Shown here: in pieces, positions 31,601-45,199 of the stretch
Layout of the letters: the number at the start of each line of letters is the position of its first letter
Numbering within the stretch: position 1 is the stretch's first letter
NCBI RefSeq assembly: GCF_949628265.1
Contig: NC_088787.1
Coordinates: 12,638,501-12,702,500, forward strand
DNA from: Cloeon dipterum
Taxonomy: Eukaryota > Arthropoda > Insecta > Ephemeroptera > Baetidae
Reading direction: 5' to 3'
Length of the DNA stretch: 64,000 bases
Notes under the pieces: model-generated
The model's database searches: none
Seen by the model: the letters and a program-made list of their open reading frames with translations, nothing else
What the model was told of the DNA's origin: nothing
Position numbers and translations under genes: made by a program

Positions 31601-34600
31601 CAGGGTAGTCGATTACGTCCAGCATGTCAATCATTTGGGACAACCAGCTCTGGGGGCCCGGCACAACCCTGTGGTGCAAGGTGGCGCCACGAACACCAGT
31701 GGCTACTTTGATCATCTAAAAATTAAGTAGAAATGAAAATTAATCATGATTTGAACTGACTACCAGGTCACTTATCATTTAGCTCCATTTTTCAATGAAA
31801 AAAAATAGAAAATGTTCAAATTTACTTAATTTTTTCTTACTTAAAAACAGCATGACAAATAGGATATTTAACTTGATTTTTGAGTACGTTTTGTTTCTTG
31901 CTCTTTTATAAACTATTAAAAACTTAAGAGAGCTTGTAACTAACCCTTGGTGGAAATTTATAATGTTTCCCAGAACGTTAAAAATGACCCACCGGTCGAT
32001 TTTGATTTGTCTTGTTAAAACAATATTTACATACAAAAATAAAGCAAAAACTGTATTTTTAAAAAGTTTTTAAAAAGGTCATTTTCTTAAAATATAAAAA
32101 ATCTCTTAAATCGGAAAGTTTCCAAAACTGTCTCATCAGGGCATTCAGTGGAGATTTCGCAAAATGGTAAATTCACGTTTAATATCTAAGGTAGGGAATA
32201 ATTGTTTCATGTTTGGTACCTTCAGGGCACCAGGCTGCTTCATGTGAATTTTGATAGCGACGCAAAGCATGTCGAGACTTTCTCCGCCACATCCGACCTT
32301 TTCTAGCGGCTTCATATTCACTCCAGGAACGGTTTGAATGATTGTTGGTAAAAGAGAGGCGCATCCAATATCCACCGAAACTAAGCCTGCATGAACACTT
32401 TTTAGAGGAAGCAACACATAGAAATAAAATATCAAACCGGCATGATGCAGGGCAGCTTGGTTTGCCTGGATACAGATGTAGCTCAGGTCGGGGTCGCCTC
32501 GGCACTCGGACGCTACAAAAAGGGAGCCCTCGCCAATCACCAGCTTCAGCTCACCTTTTTGATTTGGTATTACGCAATTTGCTGCATCCTGAGAGGAATT
32601 TCTTATTGGAGTGGTGAAATTTGGTTGCGAACTTACTCTGGCAGGTGCACTCAATGAGATGGTTCCTTCGTTGATTTTAAGGCTGATTGTGACCTTGCTC
32701 TGGCCGAGAGGCACTCTCGGTTTTTTCAGATTTAGTGCCCTCTGCCGGTTCTCGTGCACAGAACAGTAATAATCTTCTGAATCTGAAGATTCTGAATCAG
32801 GCTCTGGATAACAAAATGTAAGTTAGCAATAATCTTAACTGTTTTAAAAATGAGATTTTCTTCTGTTGAAATAGTTAATAAAAGGTAAATAAATTCTACA
32901 GTTCAACTTCAAGGAATTGGAACATAATACTTTAGAAATTAAATCAAATTATTTTTCATTTTCCACTTTTAAAGAAATACAAATTTAAATTAAAGGTCGA
33001 TTTAAAATTATTACCCAAGTGAAGTCCTGATTTGCACATGCTGAACGCTGTCATGTAGATGGACGTATTGGACATCAAATCAGGTGAGGGCGCAGCATTT
33101 GACGGTCGTGATGGCTCCCATAGCATGAAGTCGGTTGTGATTCTGCAAAAGTCAATAAGTTTAAAGTAAAATTTCATGAACATTCTCTAAATTCACCTGT
33201 TGTAGAGCAGTTCATAAAAGTGTTTTGACGGAATTGTAAGAGCTGCATTTGGCAGAATCAAATCTATGTGAAGCTTGCTCTGTTTTGTCGCGTACTCTAT
33301 GAAGTCGTTGATTTCCTTTTTGTCTCCTGGTTTCACCACTTCGTAAGTTTCATCAACTATGAAAAAAAAACATTTTCAATTTTTCAAATCGTAATAATAA
33401 AAACCAACGGACCATCAACATGGCGTGTGTCACTTTCATAAACGACTTTGACTGAGCTGAATGGGCTGGGATCCTTTCTCCGGGTTTGTTTTTCAAATGA
33501 AAATGAGCCCAACGGATCCATACTCTCCTCAGAGGATTCGTCATTGGTCTGATTTATTTCAGAGAGTTGGCTGTTGGTTGGCGTTACGATAACTACCAGT
33601 CTGATCAACCCGAAGCCCCTGCCATTGTTTGGCAGCGACTGTGCCGCTTCTTCCTTATCACAAACCAAAACAGGTATATCGTTTTCAGCAGTTCCATCCT
33701 GAGACAAAAGGCATTATTTTTTAGTCTAAATATTTGTAACAAATTATTATTGAAATACCTGGAATATGACTTGCAGGTCAGTGCAAAGAACTTCGTATTT
33801 CGAAATCGGATCTCGGCTGTTGATGGTCGATTTAAATTCAGCATCGTTGAGGCAGATCAGCAGCCACTCGTCCCGAACGTTTCGCTGCCACCAAGGCACT
33901 CTCTCCATGTCACTTAACGGACGCAAATCAGGACACGGAAATCTGCGGAACGTATTAATTAATTAGGTGAAAAATGGTAGAGTATTTTGAAAAATTTTCA
34001 GGTTTATTTAATTCTTGTTAAAAAAAATTAGCAATATTATATCATGATTCCGTTCCTGGATATGAAAATGACTTGTTCGGGACACTGAAAATATTTTTAA
34101 TTTGTTTCAATAAAAATAACAATTTACATCTGAGGACACCTTTTCGGATATTAAAAATTGTACAAAATAAAATCAAGAGGGACTTTAAAATGTTTTGGTG
34201 CGTTTCTTTCAAGCTTCTCAAGTAGGACACCATCAGATTTTCAAAGAAATTTTGTTAAAACAATGTCAGCCCTGTAAAACATACCTTAATTTGATCGACA
34301 CTTCCTTGGGGAACTTGATACTGATGTCGAGTCTGCTATCTGGAGAAATACCGGACTGAACAGCCTCATAGACTTTGATTGGGTTGTTTAAAGGCGACTG
34401 CCGCTTCTTGCTGTAGTGGCAAATCGTGTGCATAGGGTTTGTAATGCTTGAAATTCTATCAACCAGACTGAGGTCGACTTCAATTACACAGGACTGCAGT
34501 TCAAATCTGTTGAGAATGGAGCCTTAGATTTAATTCCTACAAGTTTTAAAATGCACATACTTGATCTCTGTTCTTGGGCAGGAAGTTCCTCTGTTGGTTT

Positions 34601-37600
34601 TGATTCTGTGGTTGAACGAGATTTGGACGTCCGGATAGGAGCTGAAGGCCTTGCTGTCTTGGAACACCAACAGGTCAGAGTCTTGTCCTGGCTGGTCGTT
34701 GAGCAATTCAACGATTTCAAATCTCGCTGCTGTGAGACGGCCTTCAGTTTGCGATCCGCCAACCATTAATTTGTCCGTCCCCTCGATTGTTATTGGCGCA
34801 GCCAAGAGCCTATATTTACAATGTCATGAAAATTAAAAATTAACTGTGATGAACGGCTGTATTTGTTTCAACAGTGATAAAAATATTGTAACTTTACATG
34901 GAGATGTCAGTGTGAAACTTTCAACGGTTCTGTTTTTATCATAATTTTTTAGTCTTTTGTACCCTTTTTTTAAATAAATTTATTTGTTAAATAAATTAAT
35001 AAGTCATTCAAATAATATACGTGCGTCGCACCTCAGGTGATTTGGTTTAGTTGCTTCTCGTAGGACCTTTTGGGCAGCTTGGAAGTCTTTCACGCCAAAA
35101 CCATCGCTCATGGCGGCATCGATGCGCTTGAAAAATGCGTTCGCAAGATCGATCATCTGCTGCTTTGAGGAAGCAGTTATCTGTCTCAAGCTCTGTGAAG
35201 TTGGCAAGGACGATGCCACCAAAATGTCCTCCTGATATTTATAAGTGTTACAAATAGTAAACAAAGTTTAAATGAATACCTGAAGGACAATTAGAGACAC
35301 AGAACTGATCCTGATGGAAAATGAGGTTAGATCAGCACTTCCTGGTTCCTCTTCCATCACGTAATGGTGGGACTTCTTTTTGCCCAGTTCCGGAAGGCCA
35401 GATGCAGCCAAACACCTTAAATATGGTACCAATTAATTTTCCAAGAGAGAGAGAGAGAATACTTTTTTAATAAATTAAAATAGAGGGTCGTACCCATATC
35501 GTAAAGTCAATGAAATGAAACTAGAAAATTTTTGACGCCTCCTAAGAAATCAAATTATCATCTTCTGAATAGCTTTAGACTCACTTGTGTGTGAAGGGGC
35601 TCACACTCGAGGAAGAGGCTGTCATGGAAGAGCTGACCATGCTGTCTCCAAACTCGCTGGAGGTGCCACAACTGCTCGCTCCCATGCTCGCCTTCATCTT
35701 CGACTTGGCCATTGCGTAGAACTCTTCTTCCTCATCGCTGTCTTCTACATTTAAAACAATTTTGAAGTTAAAACCAATTTCTTAAAATCTCCAAAAATCG
35801 TCAAAATTGTAAATCGAGAAATTTCCACCAGTATACATCAATGGTTTCGCCAAAAACGAAAACGCCCAAACCCAAGCATTTTTATGAAAGGACTTTCCCA
35901 ATTAGTGAATTCAGATTTAATTTTTATAATGATTTACCTGCCATAGACCAGCCTTGCTTAGCTTGTAACTTTCCTGAAGGGCCCGCCTGCGTTTCGTTAG
36001 ACAGGATTTCCTGGAGACGCTGCTCCACAAGTTGGAAGTCCTGAGCAACCATGGGCTTCTGACGGGTCATTGCCGGCTTGTCCTGGTCGTCGCCGGGACT
36101 GAGGAGGCCGCTGATCAGCTCCTGCATTGCTTGAAACTGCCTTGGCGACAGAAAGCAATTTAGGGAACCCAGCAGCACTTCCAGAGACACTTTGGCGCCA
36201 GAAATGTTTTCCGACGACTTCACTTTCAGTCGGATGTCCTGACGAGCGGACAGTGTGGCGGCGAGAATTAGGTTGTGCTCGACTCCGTCTTGGTACTGCC
36301 ACACAGAGGTTTCCATGCTTGGTAAGTAAAATTCGTCTGTGTACAGCGAAATTCCCTCCAGGGAGAACTTTTTAATGCTGTAGGCCGAGTTCTGGAAAAG
36401 AGAATTGAGAATAATTAAGATAGTCAACCACTAAATATTTAGAATAAACAAGGGGAGCGCAATTTTTGGGATTTTTCGCTATCATTCGATGAAGTTTGTT
36501 AAATGGTATTATACATAGTTGCCTCACTTATTTAAAAGTTAAAATTATAACAAATTTCAAAATAGAACGTCCATCTGGATCGGGAAATTTTCGGTTACCA
36601 GGGAACCCCAGGAAATTCGGATGCTGAGCAGAAGTACGTAAAAGCGGTTATATGAGAATCGGGGTGGGATCGGGTATTTTTTTCGGGACAGGAACCCCGA
36701 TGAGCAGTTCCAGGCGAATTCGACCTCCAATATTTGGACGTCGATTGGATTGGAATTTCTGAAGTTGAAATTTTTAGTTGACACTTATTGTTTGCTTAAA
36801 AGTACTTGTGTGAAATTCCAGGTTTGAAGCTCAGGAATGGGGGACGCGGTCAATAGTTACAGTCCACCTTTGATTCACAGAACTTGAGTTTTGGATATTT
36901 TTGAGATAAGGAAAAAATTCCCAAGCTTCGGTCCTGGAATTTCACCATCTGTATAAACAGGAACAAGCAGTAATTTGTTAAGAAAATATAAGTGGCACAT
37001 ACAAAATTTCAACGTCCGATGTCCAATCGACCTCCATGTCCAAATCGCCTGAAACTGCTCCAATGGTAAAATTTGATAACATGCTCCATGGACGGGAAAC
37101 AAGATAACGATTATTATTTTTAGTTTTAAATTAAAATTTGACACATTTTTCTCCAAATTAAATAATTTGTTACATTTTTGCATGGATTGACCAGCAAGCT
37201 GGGATTTCCCAGGAAGTTGTTTTCAGGTTTCTGGTTTTCCCGAAAATAATTAGAACACTGTCCCGGGACTGGGCCAAACCCGGGAAATCAATTTTGGTAA
37301 AAGATAAACTCTCAGGATAAAAAATATCCCGATGGACGCTCGATTTCAAACTGCCATAATTTCTTGAAAAGTGAAACAGAAAAGTATAATTAAAATTTAC
37401 CTGCTGTTTGTCACATTCATCAGGGCTCACCGGTGCGTCAAGGCCCGCCTCGTCCAAGTACGTCAGTCTGAGGGAAAATAAATTAAAAAGAGACTTGAGA
37501 AAAGTAAATTATCTCACTCTTTAATATGCACTTCAGCAGCCACTCCAGTTCTACTGTCCTTTGGCACGTGTTCAAGACGAAGCGTCAAGTCCTGAAACTT

Positions 37601-38986
37601 CACTTTTATCCTGCTCAAAACTATAAAATTTGGTTGTAACGACTGATATCCTCAGCTCTAAATCAAAATCATACTGCTCTCGATCATTTGTGCGAATTTC
37701 TCGAGTCCTTCCATAGGAGTGGCGTCCTGCTCCATATCCTGCTTGAGGCAGTCCTCGGCCAGTTGCATGCTGCTGCTAAAGCTGTTCCACATCGACTCCA
37801 GCATTGAAGCACCTGAATAATTCCTCCCTGAATGCGACTCAAATAAAAATATTTATCCAATTACCTGTATCAACTCTGTGCTTTGGCCGAACGGTGATGC
37901 TGAGCCCACAAATTTCCACATAGCTTGAGTCGGAGAGGAGCGATGTCCACGGCACGGAGACACAAACTTGCGCCAAGCTACCCTCGACAAACCAGAAGGG
38001 CAGTTTTTGTTGTGTTGACAGCTCATTTAATGCCTGTAAACGAGATAAAGGCATTAAATTTGAGGTTCATCGCCAGCGAGAAAAGTTATTCCACCTATGA
38101 CGTCAAATCACACCGTCAATGTCGACTTATTCAGCACACTCAGTTTTTTAAACATATTTATATGCGTATTGAATTATTTCAAAGTAAAAACAGCAAATTT
38201 ATTCCGTATTTTATTAAAAGGAACTTGTTTAATCTGTATTTAAATTCAATGTATTTTGTTCCAACTTTATTTAAGCATCCAAATTAAACGAGACAGTTTA
38301 ACGATGTAATTGTTTAAAAACTACTAAGAGAATTATTGTACTTAAATTTCATTACTCTAAATTGTCCGAATATTTTTCCTGCGAATAATAAATTTTATTT
38401 TATTTAAATGAGTCGCCCTTCATATTGGCTCAAGAAAAATAAACCAATTGTCGACCGTGAAGATCGCTTGCTGCATCATATCATTGAGATTATGTAATTT
38501 TTGTTTGTTTTTCACGCAATCGAGGAACAATATAAGATTAAAATTTATTACGACTTTAGATAACGCTAATTCAATAAAGAAATTACAAAATAATTTCCCA
38601 TGCATGCATGGCAACAGAACATACATAATATATCCATATTGTAATAAATAGACAGCTGACCTTGGTAAGCTGTGGCAAAGCCACAAAATGCGCACTAAAG
38701 GGGCATGAAATAAATTCTCTTTTCGATTGGCAAGTGTTCGGACGGTGAGGAGGCACTAGATGCAATGAAGGTGATGGTGCTTCGTGGACTAGCAAAGCAT
38801 GTGGACGTATTTACGCACCTGGACATCAAGGCTGACGTCATTGACAATGCACTTGCCATTGTAGAGATCAATCGTGAGCTGGTCGAGGGTCAGTTTTTCC
38901 TCGAGGAACTGGCCGAGATATCGCTGCAGCAGGTAACGACACAGTCGCTTTTTTATATTCTCGTTCCAGATACGCAGCCACGACAT
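25653..38986 (-). CDS. Atg2: Autophagy-related protein 2 (ATG2), 30 exons
   Basis: Rod-shaped lipid-transfer protein that feeds phospholipid from ER to the growing phagophore. Thirty exons with matching phases give 1950 aa, close to human ATG2A (about 1940). Exon ends, 5'-3': 38986-38819, 38033-37865, 37812-37675, 37620-37518, 37467-37401, 36391-35938, 35744-35585, 35415-35280, 35231-35032, 34809-34561, 34506-34285, 33942-33759, 33698-33413, 33356-33197, 33142-33015, 32803-32637, 32588-32438, 32386-32220, 31715-31287, 30814-30665, 30612-30370, 30312-30077, 29871-29688, 29634-29467, 28626-28313, 27500-27348, 27297-27176, 27113-26959, 26893-26735, 25883-25653. Landmarks: N-terminal chorein helix (RYLLQRYLGQFL), the conserved RFPCPDLRP block near residue 690, a LIR-like DEEDFCIL at about 1361-1368, and the C-terminal ATG2 blocks GILMGLAQLNCSE, LGGVGPMHS, LQRGAHSF and AVGGVLRQIPPTV. 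The tissue or stage of expression cannot be read from sequence. Confidence 0.95.
26047..26690. repeat. Foldback element in the last ATG2 intron
   Basis: AGAGTCGCG at 26047 and GCGCGACTCT at 26681-26690 mark the ends. Long inner arms pair around a centre near 26350: TTCGAAAC/GTTTCGA, GCTACAGCTTGTGC, and TGTC(C/A)(G/A)CATTACTG blocks. It lies wholly between the two last exons. A short relative with both end types occurs at 4925-5007. Confidence 0.8.
27590..27960. repeat. Dispersed repeat family B, copy 1 (ATG2 intron)
   Basis: Core CCCTGACGCCAGGGTTCAATT followed by a TTCTGATGGnCC block and TGACCCC, shared with 28780-29060 and 59940-60260. Confidence 0.7.
28780..29110. repeat. Dispersed repeat family B, copy 2 (ATG2 intron)
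   Basis: GATCGCTCGAGGGCTACCCTGACGCCAGGGTTCAATTTCTTAC, preceded by AGAGCCCGTCAGGCGTCG; both blocks recur at 60080-60175. Confidence 0.7.
36560..37340. repeat. Diverged repeat block in ATG2 intron 5
   Basis: GACCTCCAATATTTGGACGT...CGATTGG near 36720-36750 and CGATGTCCAATCGACCTCCA near 37015-37040 look like related inverted segments; GGGA-rich motifs (CGGGAAA, CCCGGGAC) flank both. Too diverged for firm boundaries. Confidence 0.4.
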
Positions 38987-39140
38987 TTTCCAGAGAATCC
39001 CGTCCTGTTAACCATGCAAAATGTCTGGGAGACCTTCTATTATTCGCAGCGCACGAAAGCAGAGGTTGAATGCGACGAGTTGTGTGTGTGTGCCCCTCAG
39101 TATTTGTATACAAACAGGTGCAAGAGCAGCTGATCTCAAG

Positions 39141-39190
39141 GTTGGCCAATCAGCGGCCGCTGCTGCTCACATTCGCAGCCAATCAATGAG
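39141..39190. promoter_or_regulatory. Paired CCAAT motifs upstream of ATG2
   Basis: GGCCAATCAGCG (39144-39155) and AGCCAATCAATG (39177-39188) lie about 155-200 bases upstream of the ATG2 start, in a short GC-rich stretch. NF-Y-type sites are plausible there; no transcript start is known. Confidence 0.4.
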
Positions 39191-39249
39191 TGAATCAGCT
39201 CTACTTGCATACAGCCACTCGTGACGGCGCGAAACTGTTTGAGAAACAC

Positions 39250-41092
39250 TGGTGCAACAATGACTCGGCTTTTCGTTTTATTTAAAGATATAATTATGTA
39301 GTGTGTTTTGTTATTTTTGGTTTATGAAGTTTTTAACAGAAAATGCTGATAGGAAAAAAATAAATAGTGATGTAATCATACACGAGCATTGCAAGATAAT
39401 AGAAGTAGTTATAAAATTCGCAGACAACTATAGTAATCGGTAAAGGAGAAAAAAGGGATTTCGAACTGAAAACAACGAAAACAATATATTTTTTATTTTC
39501 AGCCACGCGTTAGACGCACGCACGGACCTGCACTGACCGCGCTGACGAGAAACCATATCATCGTGATAGCTCGAGTGCAAAACACATCATCGCTGTCTCC
39601 CTTGCTTCAAAAGATGATTTTTTAATTATAAATAATGACTAAAAAGACAGACGATAAATGTTAGTCATATTTTTTAACGTATGTTATTGTTTTGTTCTAG
39701 CGGAAATAATAATCCTAAATAACTGTGGCATACACATTCGAAAATAAAAGTTGATTAAAATCAGCCGTAAAAATGAAAACTAAAAATGAATTGTTAGAAT
39801 TGTAAAATTATTGCTCAACTTTTTTGTGTTTGGCTTTTTTAAGATTCTAACTTGTTTTTTACCAAAACGGCTTTTACCCAAAATAAAAACTGACGAAATA
39901 TTATGTTGTTGGAATGTGAATTTTACACCGCCTTTGACAAAAGGGATAAGCGTGAAATGATGAAATTAAGTTCATAATTGAGTTTGTCGTGTTAAGAGGG
40001 CCAAAATTCGGCTAAAGCCGATTCAGTCAGAAGCCAAAAAATTTTACAGCTGAGATCACTAGATCGAAATAAAATTTCAAAATATGATTCTTCTTCATAG
40101 ATCTTATCAAATATGTTATGAAACTACATCTAACCATTTTGATTTTAACTCAAAAAATCAGTTCTCAGGACAATGACCTCAAACAAAATTAAATATTTTC
40201 CACAAAATGTGTAAAAGTCGCTGCAAAAAAAATTGCAAATGTATTTTTATAAATTATCGCCTTTCAGGGTGCAAAAAACTTTATCCAACTTTGACTTTTA
40301 TTTTCCTCAACAAAGGAGCAATAAGAAAACGTAACCAATTATTTTTGTAATTGTGTTGCTAACAAGTGCATGGTCTAACAAAAGTTTTGTCAATTGAAGA
40401 TTATTTTCAAAATTTTATTTTAGAGGGTATGCCAGATTTTTGCGACACTTGCCGTTGACCTACGAAATTGGTCGCCAGAGCAACTTCCGTTTGGAGTCGA
40501 ATGTAGAACATTTTATGTATATTTTTTGCCTCATCTAGGCACAAGATATCATTCTAAATAAATCAGTTTGCCCAAGGAACTAATTTTTAAAAATTGTATG
40601 TTGAAAATTTGAAATGAAATTTCACAAAAATTCGTTATTGTTGTAGAAAGAGTGTTGTGGATTAATAAACATTAATTGAATTTTCAAATAATTTATTCAA
40701 AAGATATTTAATTAGAAATAGATTCGTGTACGTAGAAAGCAAACAAGCAACAGCGTACGAGTTCAAGATCTTCTAGGCCTTTAGATTCAATGTTTGTCCC
40801 ATTGTTTAAAACAAGATTTTGTCTTCAATCGACAAGTTTCAAGCAATCAAAACAATTTCTTGTAAATCAATGCAAATCCTTCACTCGCTGAGTGCAACAC
40901 TTTAAATAAGAGATATTATTTAGCTTCAATACATAAATTCAGAATTTTAGCATAAGAAGGGAAATGGAATATCCATTCATTTTATCATTAACCATCAATG
41001 GAAAAGTGGAATAACTTGAATCACGCCACTTGCTTTCAACATCAACATAAAAAAAACATTCTTGCAACTCAGCATGAAACACAAAAATCACG
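39250..41092. other. AT-rich interval between ATG2 and WDR76
   Basis: Only short AT-rich frames, no recognised repeat and no conserved protein block. It should contain the WDR76 3' untranslated region and the ATG2 promoter. Confidence 0.5.
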
Positions 41093-44000
41093 TTACATCA
41101 GGACAGACACCTTTCCATTGGCATTTCCGACTGCGACAGCAGGCATGCTGGGATGGAAGGCAAAGACAACCTCACTGGCGCGCGTGGATCTTATGTCGCA
41201 CTTGTGGCTCAGGCTGGTCAGAGGTTCAACCGCGTGGCCTACCTGAAACAGATCCAACTTTTCCAGCGAGCCAGTGAGAAAGACATCTTCTCTCTGAGGG
41301 TGCCAAATAGCGACTTTTCTGTCACTGTTGCTTGAGGGATATGTCAGATGCAGTTTGGGCCTGTCCAGATCACGAGTGTCGACGATATTTAAAAACTTGT
41401 TGGTGGTCACCAGAGCCAGGTTGCCAGTCACAGGCGAGAAGAAACAAGACCTGCCACGCTCGTTAGAAAACCTTCCAAGAGACACTGATGACAGCTCCTC
41501 TTTTGTTTGTCGCACATCCCAAATGGCCAGCTTCGTGCTCATGGACAGCGTGGCAAAGTACATGTCAACAGGGTGCGCGCTGGCACAGATGACTTCATCT
41601 TTGCACCTGAAAAGGTAAATATTACTGAGATACTGATGACAAACTTTAGTCATAAGTTTAGAATTTTAATTCCATAGTAAAAAATTGATTTTGATTTTTT
41701 CAAAAATATAAATAATGCAAGAGAATTTTTGTCAACTTGAACAAATTACAGGAAATTTAATCAGCTTTCAGATTTTTTTTTTAAGTTTTTACATCTTAAA
41801 TTAACCATTAAAAACTAAAAAACAAGCAATATTTTTTATTTCTCATTTTTCCCATCAAAAATCAAGGTTGCAAAAAACCCCGCGTTTAGAAAAATGAAGT
41901 GCAGTGTGATAAGTCGTTCTTTGTTCAATTTTTACCAGTTTCTTGCGGCGAAGTTCACCCTTATTGTTGGTTTTCAATATAATTTTCTAATAACTTAGCT
42001 CGACTTAAAATTTATTCAGAGAAAATGATGCAGAAAATAGCAATTTTAAAGAAAATTTCTGCACATTTCAGGAAATTAAGACCACTCTGACTGCAAATTT
42101 TAGACTTTCAAAGGGGAAAAATAGAAAAGATTCATTTCTTGCGCAAGAAATAGGAAAAAAGTGAATGGTAAACCCAGTGGTGAGCAAATGCAACCGTCAA
42201 CCCACAAATCGATGTGCCTCATTTAACAGTGTCTACAACCTGGATTTCTATAAAATTGACCAAATTTGTTTAGTGTGAATTGATTTTTAAATTTTAAGCA
42301 TTTTAGTTAACTCTCAAAATTCACAAAATTAAAATACAACCACTGTGCGTGATTCATATTAGGAAAGGCTACAAAAATTCAACAATTTTCGCCAGAAACT
42401 GAGGAAGTTAAAAATATTTTCCACCAAACCAACAAACCTGTAGGTAGTAAACCGAGTAGACTCTTGCCGAAGATCAACAATGGCGACGCCTCTACATCCC
42501 TGGCTGAGCAGAAAGACCTTTGGCTTCACCTGGGAATGCCAGCTCTTCCCGCGCATCCCACTCTCGCAGACAAGCGAGAAGCTCTGCTTGTTCAGGTCGC
42601 TCTCGTAGAAAGAGCCGTTAGAGCTGCTCGAGTACATGAGATGATGGTTGCTGGCGTCGAAAGAGATGCAATCTACGGAGCTAGAGTGAAAACCGAATAG
42701 CATCGAAGTTGCACTCTCGTCCTCCGAGGCAAGCTTCCACAGGCTGACCTTTCCCGAATGACTGCCGGCTGCAACCACAATGCTCGACGTCATGGGGTTG
42801 AATGCCAAAGACGTTATTATTTGAGACACAAACTGCAAAAAGACATGAGTTTATTTATTAAAATAAGCACAGAGATAGGAGCAATAAAATAAAGAAATTC
42901 AGAGATGGCGTGATTTATGGATTAAAACATAAAAATGTGAAATCAAATAAATTTAATATAATTTGATTTTATATTCTTACAGAGGAGTGATAGTGCGCTT
43001 CCCCGAAAAACCCCTTTTATAATTCTATTGAATAGATCATGACGACCTCGTAGAAGATATTGATTGACAGAAAATTCTCGAGAAAATTTCCACCTAAGTT
43101 TCCAATCTTTAGTTATTAACTGAATTTCAGCATATCCTCAAAAATAGGCTTTTAAATCCCATAACAAAACATGGTCTTGCAATGAAATGTTTTGAGAATA
43201 TCAGCAAAAATCGAAGCGCGCCGATTTTGGCTTACTTCATAAAAATATATTATGCTGATGGTTAACACGGAGTGACGATCGCAGAGTTTCAGTTCTCGGC
43301 CAGCATGTCGTTTCCAGTTGAATATACAAAACTTTTTAATTAATAATCTCGCTAATCTCTAAATTATATGAAAAACAGGACGAAGATCCGCGAGATTTAA
43401 GGTGGCTATACCAGGACCAGCTTATTACAATTAGCCAAATTTTTAGCCCGACGGAGGCGGCTGGCCATTTTCATCTGTGGCTGGCGGCTGATAATATTTT
43501 AAACGTTTTGATATTGCTTTTTACTCCTGACAACCATTTCTCTCCTGCAATTTTAAATTTTTGACCATTTTTCACTGAGGGCTGACAGCTGCCCACGGGA
43601 CCCAAAATTTGCTGGCTTGCACAGACCTCTAATTTAAATATGTTTTACCTTTGAAGAATTCTGCTCAGTGAAGGTGAGAGAGCCAATCTTCTTCTGAAAG
43701 TTCTCCAAAGATTCCATATTATTTTGTTTTGGAATCAATTCCATTTCCCCCTGGTCCTCCGCAGCTATTTCAGCCCTCTCCTCAGATTCGACGGGGGTTG
43801 GAAACAAGTTCAGAAGGATCTTCCGAGCATCACGCACCTTCAAACTACAATTTGCATCCTCCAAGCTCAACACTTGAGTAGAGGGGCTGATGCAAGAGAA
43901 GTCCTCCTTTTCTTTTTCAGTCGTGTCAAAATTAATACCACCTCTGCGCGTTTCCGGCGTGAAAACGTAAGTCACAGGCTGCTGGCTTTTGATACGGTCA

Positions 44001-44386
44001 GACCTTCGAGGCTCCATTAGATCCACTTCTAATTTGGTGCACTTCCGAGTCTCCTTGACTTGCTGAACATTCTCTTCCATTTCCTGCTTCAGCTCGAAGA
44101 GCTTTAGTTGTTCCAACATTTTCTGTCTCGCCTCAATGTTTTTCCTGCGCAGTTTCTCCAACTCTGACTCGAATTTATTGTTCTTGCTGGAGCGCTGATT
44201 CTCATTGTTAGCCCTGTTGGCTTTGCTGGCTTCATTTTCCTTAGGATCATCCTCACTCTCCCAGTCCGATGAAGAAAAGATCTTCTTACTACGCTTTGCT
44301 TTGGGCTGTTCTTGCTTAGCCTCGCCGTCTTCTTTCATTCTCACTGGCACAGCCCGTCTCTCTCCTTGAACCACAGAGTGACTCAT
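41093..44386 (-). CDS. Wdr76: WD40 protein, WDR76/CMR1-like, 3 coding exons
   Basis: Nuclear WD40 protein; the family binds DNA-damage and ubiquitin-ligase (DDB1) complexes. Exons 44386-43649, 42832-42438 and 41606-41093 join in phase to 548 aa. The first 246 residues are charged and low in structure: a Lys-rich basic patch, a coiled-coil-like stretch (ELEKLRRKNIEARQKMLEQL) and the family motif EPRRSDRIK. The rest is a WD40 propeller: FNPMTSSIVVAAGSHSGKVSLWKL, then AHPVDMYFATLSMSTKLAIWDVR, and the C-terminal HPSMPAVAVGNANGKVSVLM block close to the WDR76 terminus. An acceptor 35 bases upstream of the ATG (about 44421) suggests a 5' untranslated exon near 45090-45200 that ends in a GTTTGT donor; its frame has no ATG after an in-frame TAA, so I keep the first ATG of the large exon. 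A short missing exon between exons 1 and 2 cannot be excluded. Confidence 0.85.
43398..43632. repeat. Dispersed repeat family C, copy 1 (WDR76 intron)
   Basis: GGCGGCTGGCCATTTTCATC, ATAATATTTTAAACGT, then TTTTTCACTGAGGGCTGACAGCTGCCCACGGGACCCAAAATTTGCTGGC and a terminal AGACCTCT. Confidence 0.75.
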
Positions 44387-44469
44387 CTTCAGGGGGCTGA
44401 AATTCTTCCAATATAACCTGAAAATGAAATTAATACATTACATAGACGGTTTTTGTCTTCAATATGTAT

Positions 44470-45070
44470 GCACAATTATTTAGTATTTATATTCATATGT
44501 ACTATTTTGCATACATAAATTATGAAAATCTGCCGTATATCATAGAGGAACTGTAGATATTGCACTACATAATTATATTATGTACAATGTATGTAACTAC
44601 ATACATAATATGTAATGTAATGCGCTATGCACACTTAATCAGGCAAAATAATCCTGAAAAATATAGAGCAGTATGTATGTATTCCTTTCTATCAATTTGC
44701 CTAGTTGATCGTTTGAATCTTTTTCTCCTTTTCGTGGATTTTAGGCAAAATGAGCTTCATGGGATGGCCCTAATACATACATAGCTGCATGCACGCATCA
44801 TTTTGGACGGATTATTTGTTATTACGGTTATAACGATTTCAACAAGATCAATGATCTGAGGGTTAAAGCATACATACGTACATGACCCAAAAATTACCTC
44901 TTCTTATAAATTACGTACATATCATAACATATGTACATAATATATTTATGTTGAAAGTTGAGATGTTCATTAATTGTGCCAGAGACAAGAGAACAGAGAA
45001 CAATAAACGAATTATGTATTATGTAATAAATAATATGTAATACATAATATGTATGAATTATGAATACATA
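44470..45070. repeat. TACATA-rich low-complexity region in WDR76 5' intron
   Basis: Dense repeats of ATGTA, TACATA and TATGTAAT in both orientations, able to fold on itself; no coding sequence seen. Confidence 0.6.
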
Positions 45071-45199
45071 TGAATGTAAACAAACCTGCCACAAATCAAG
45101 GAGAGCGTCGAGGCTGTGAAGTGGGAATTTTGCGAATGTTGCTGGTGCTGGTCGGAATCGGTGCTCAACAGTACACTCCCTTACTCAACAGACTGCAGT

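Noticed and set aside
41093-42838. Two separate genes for the WD40 pieces
   Set aside because: Splice sites and phases join both pieces to the N-terminal exon, and together they make one WDR76-like propeller.
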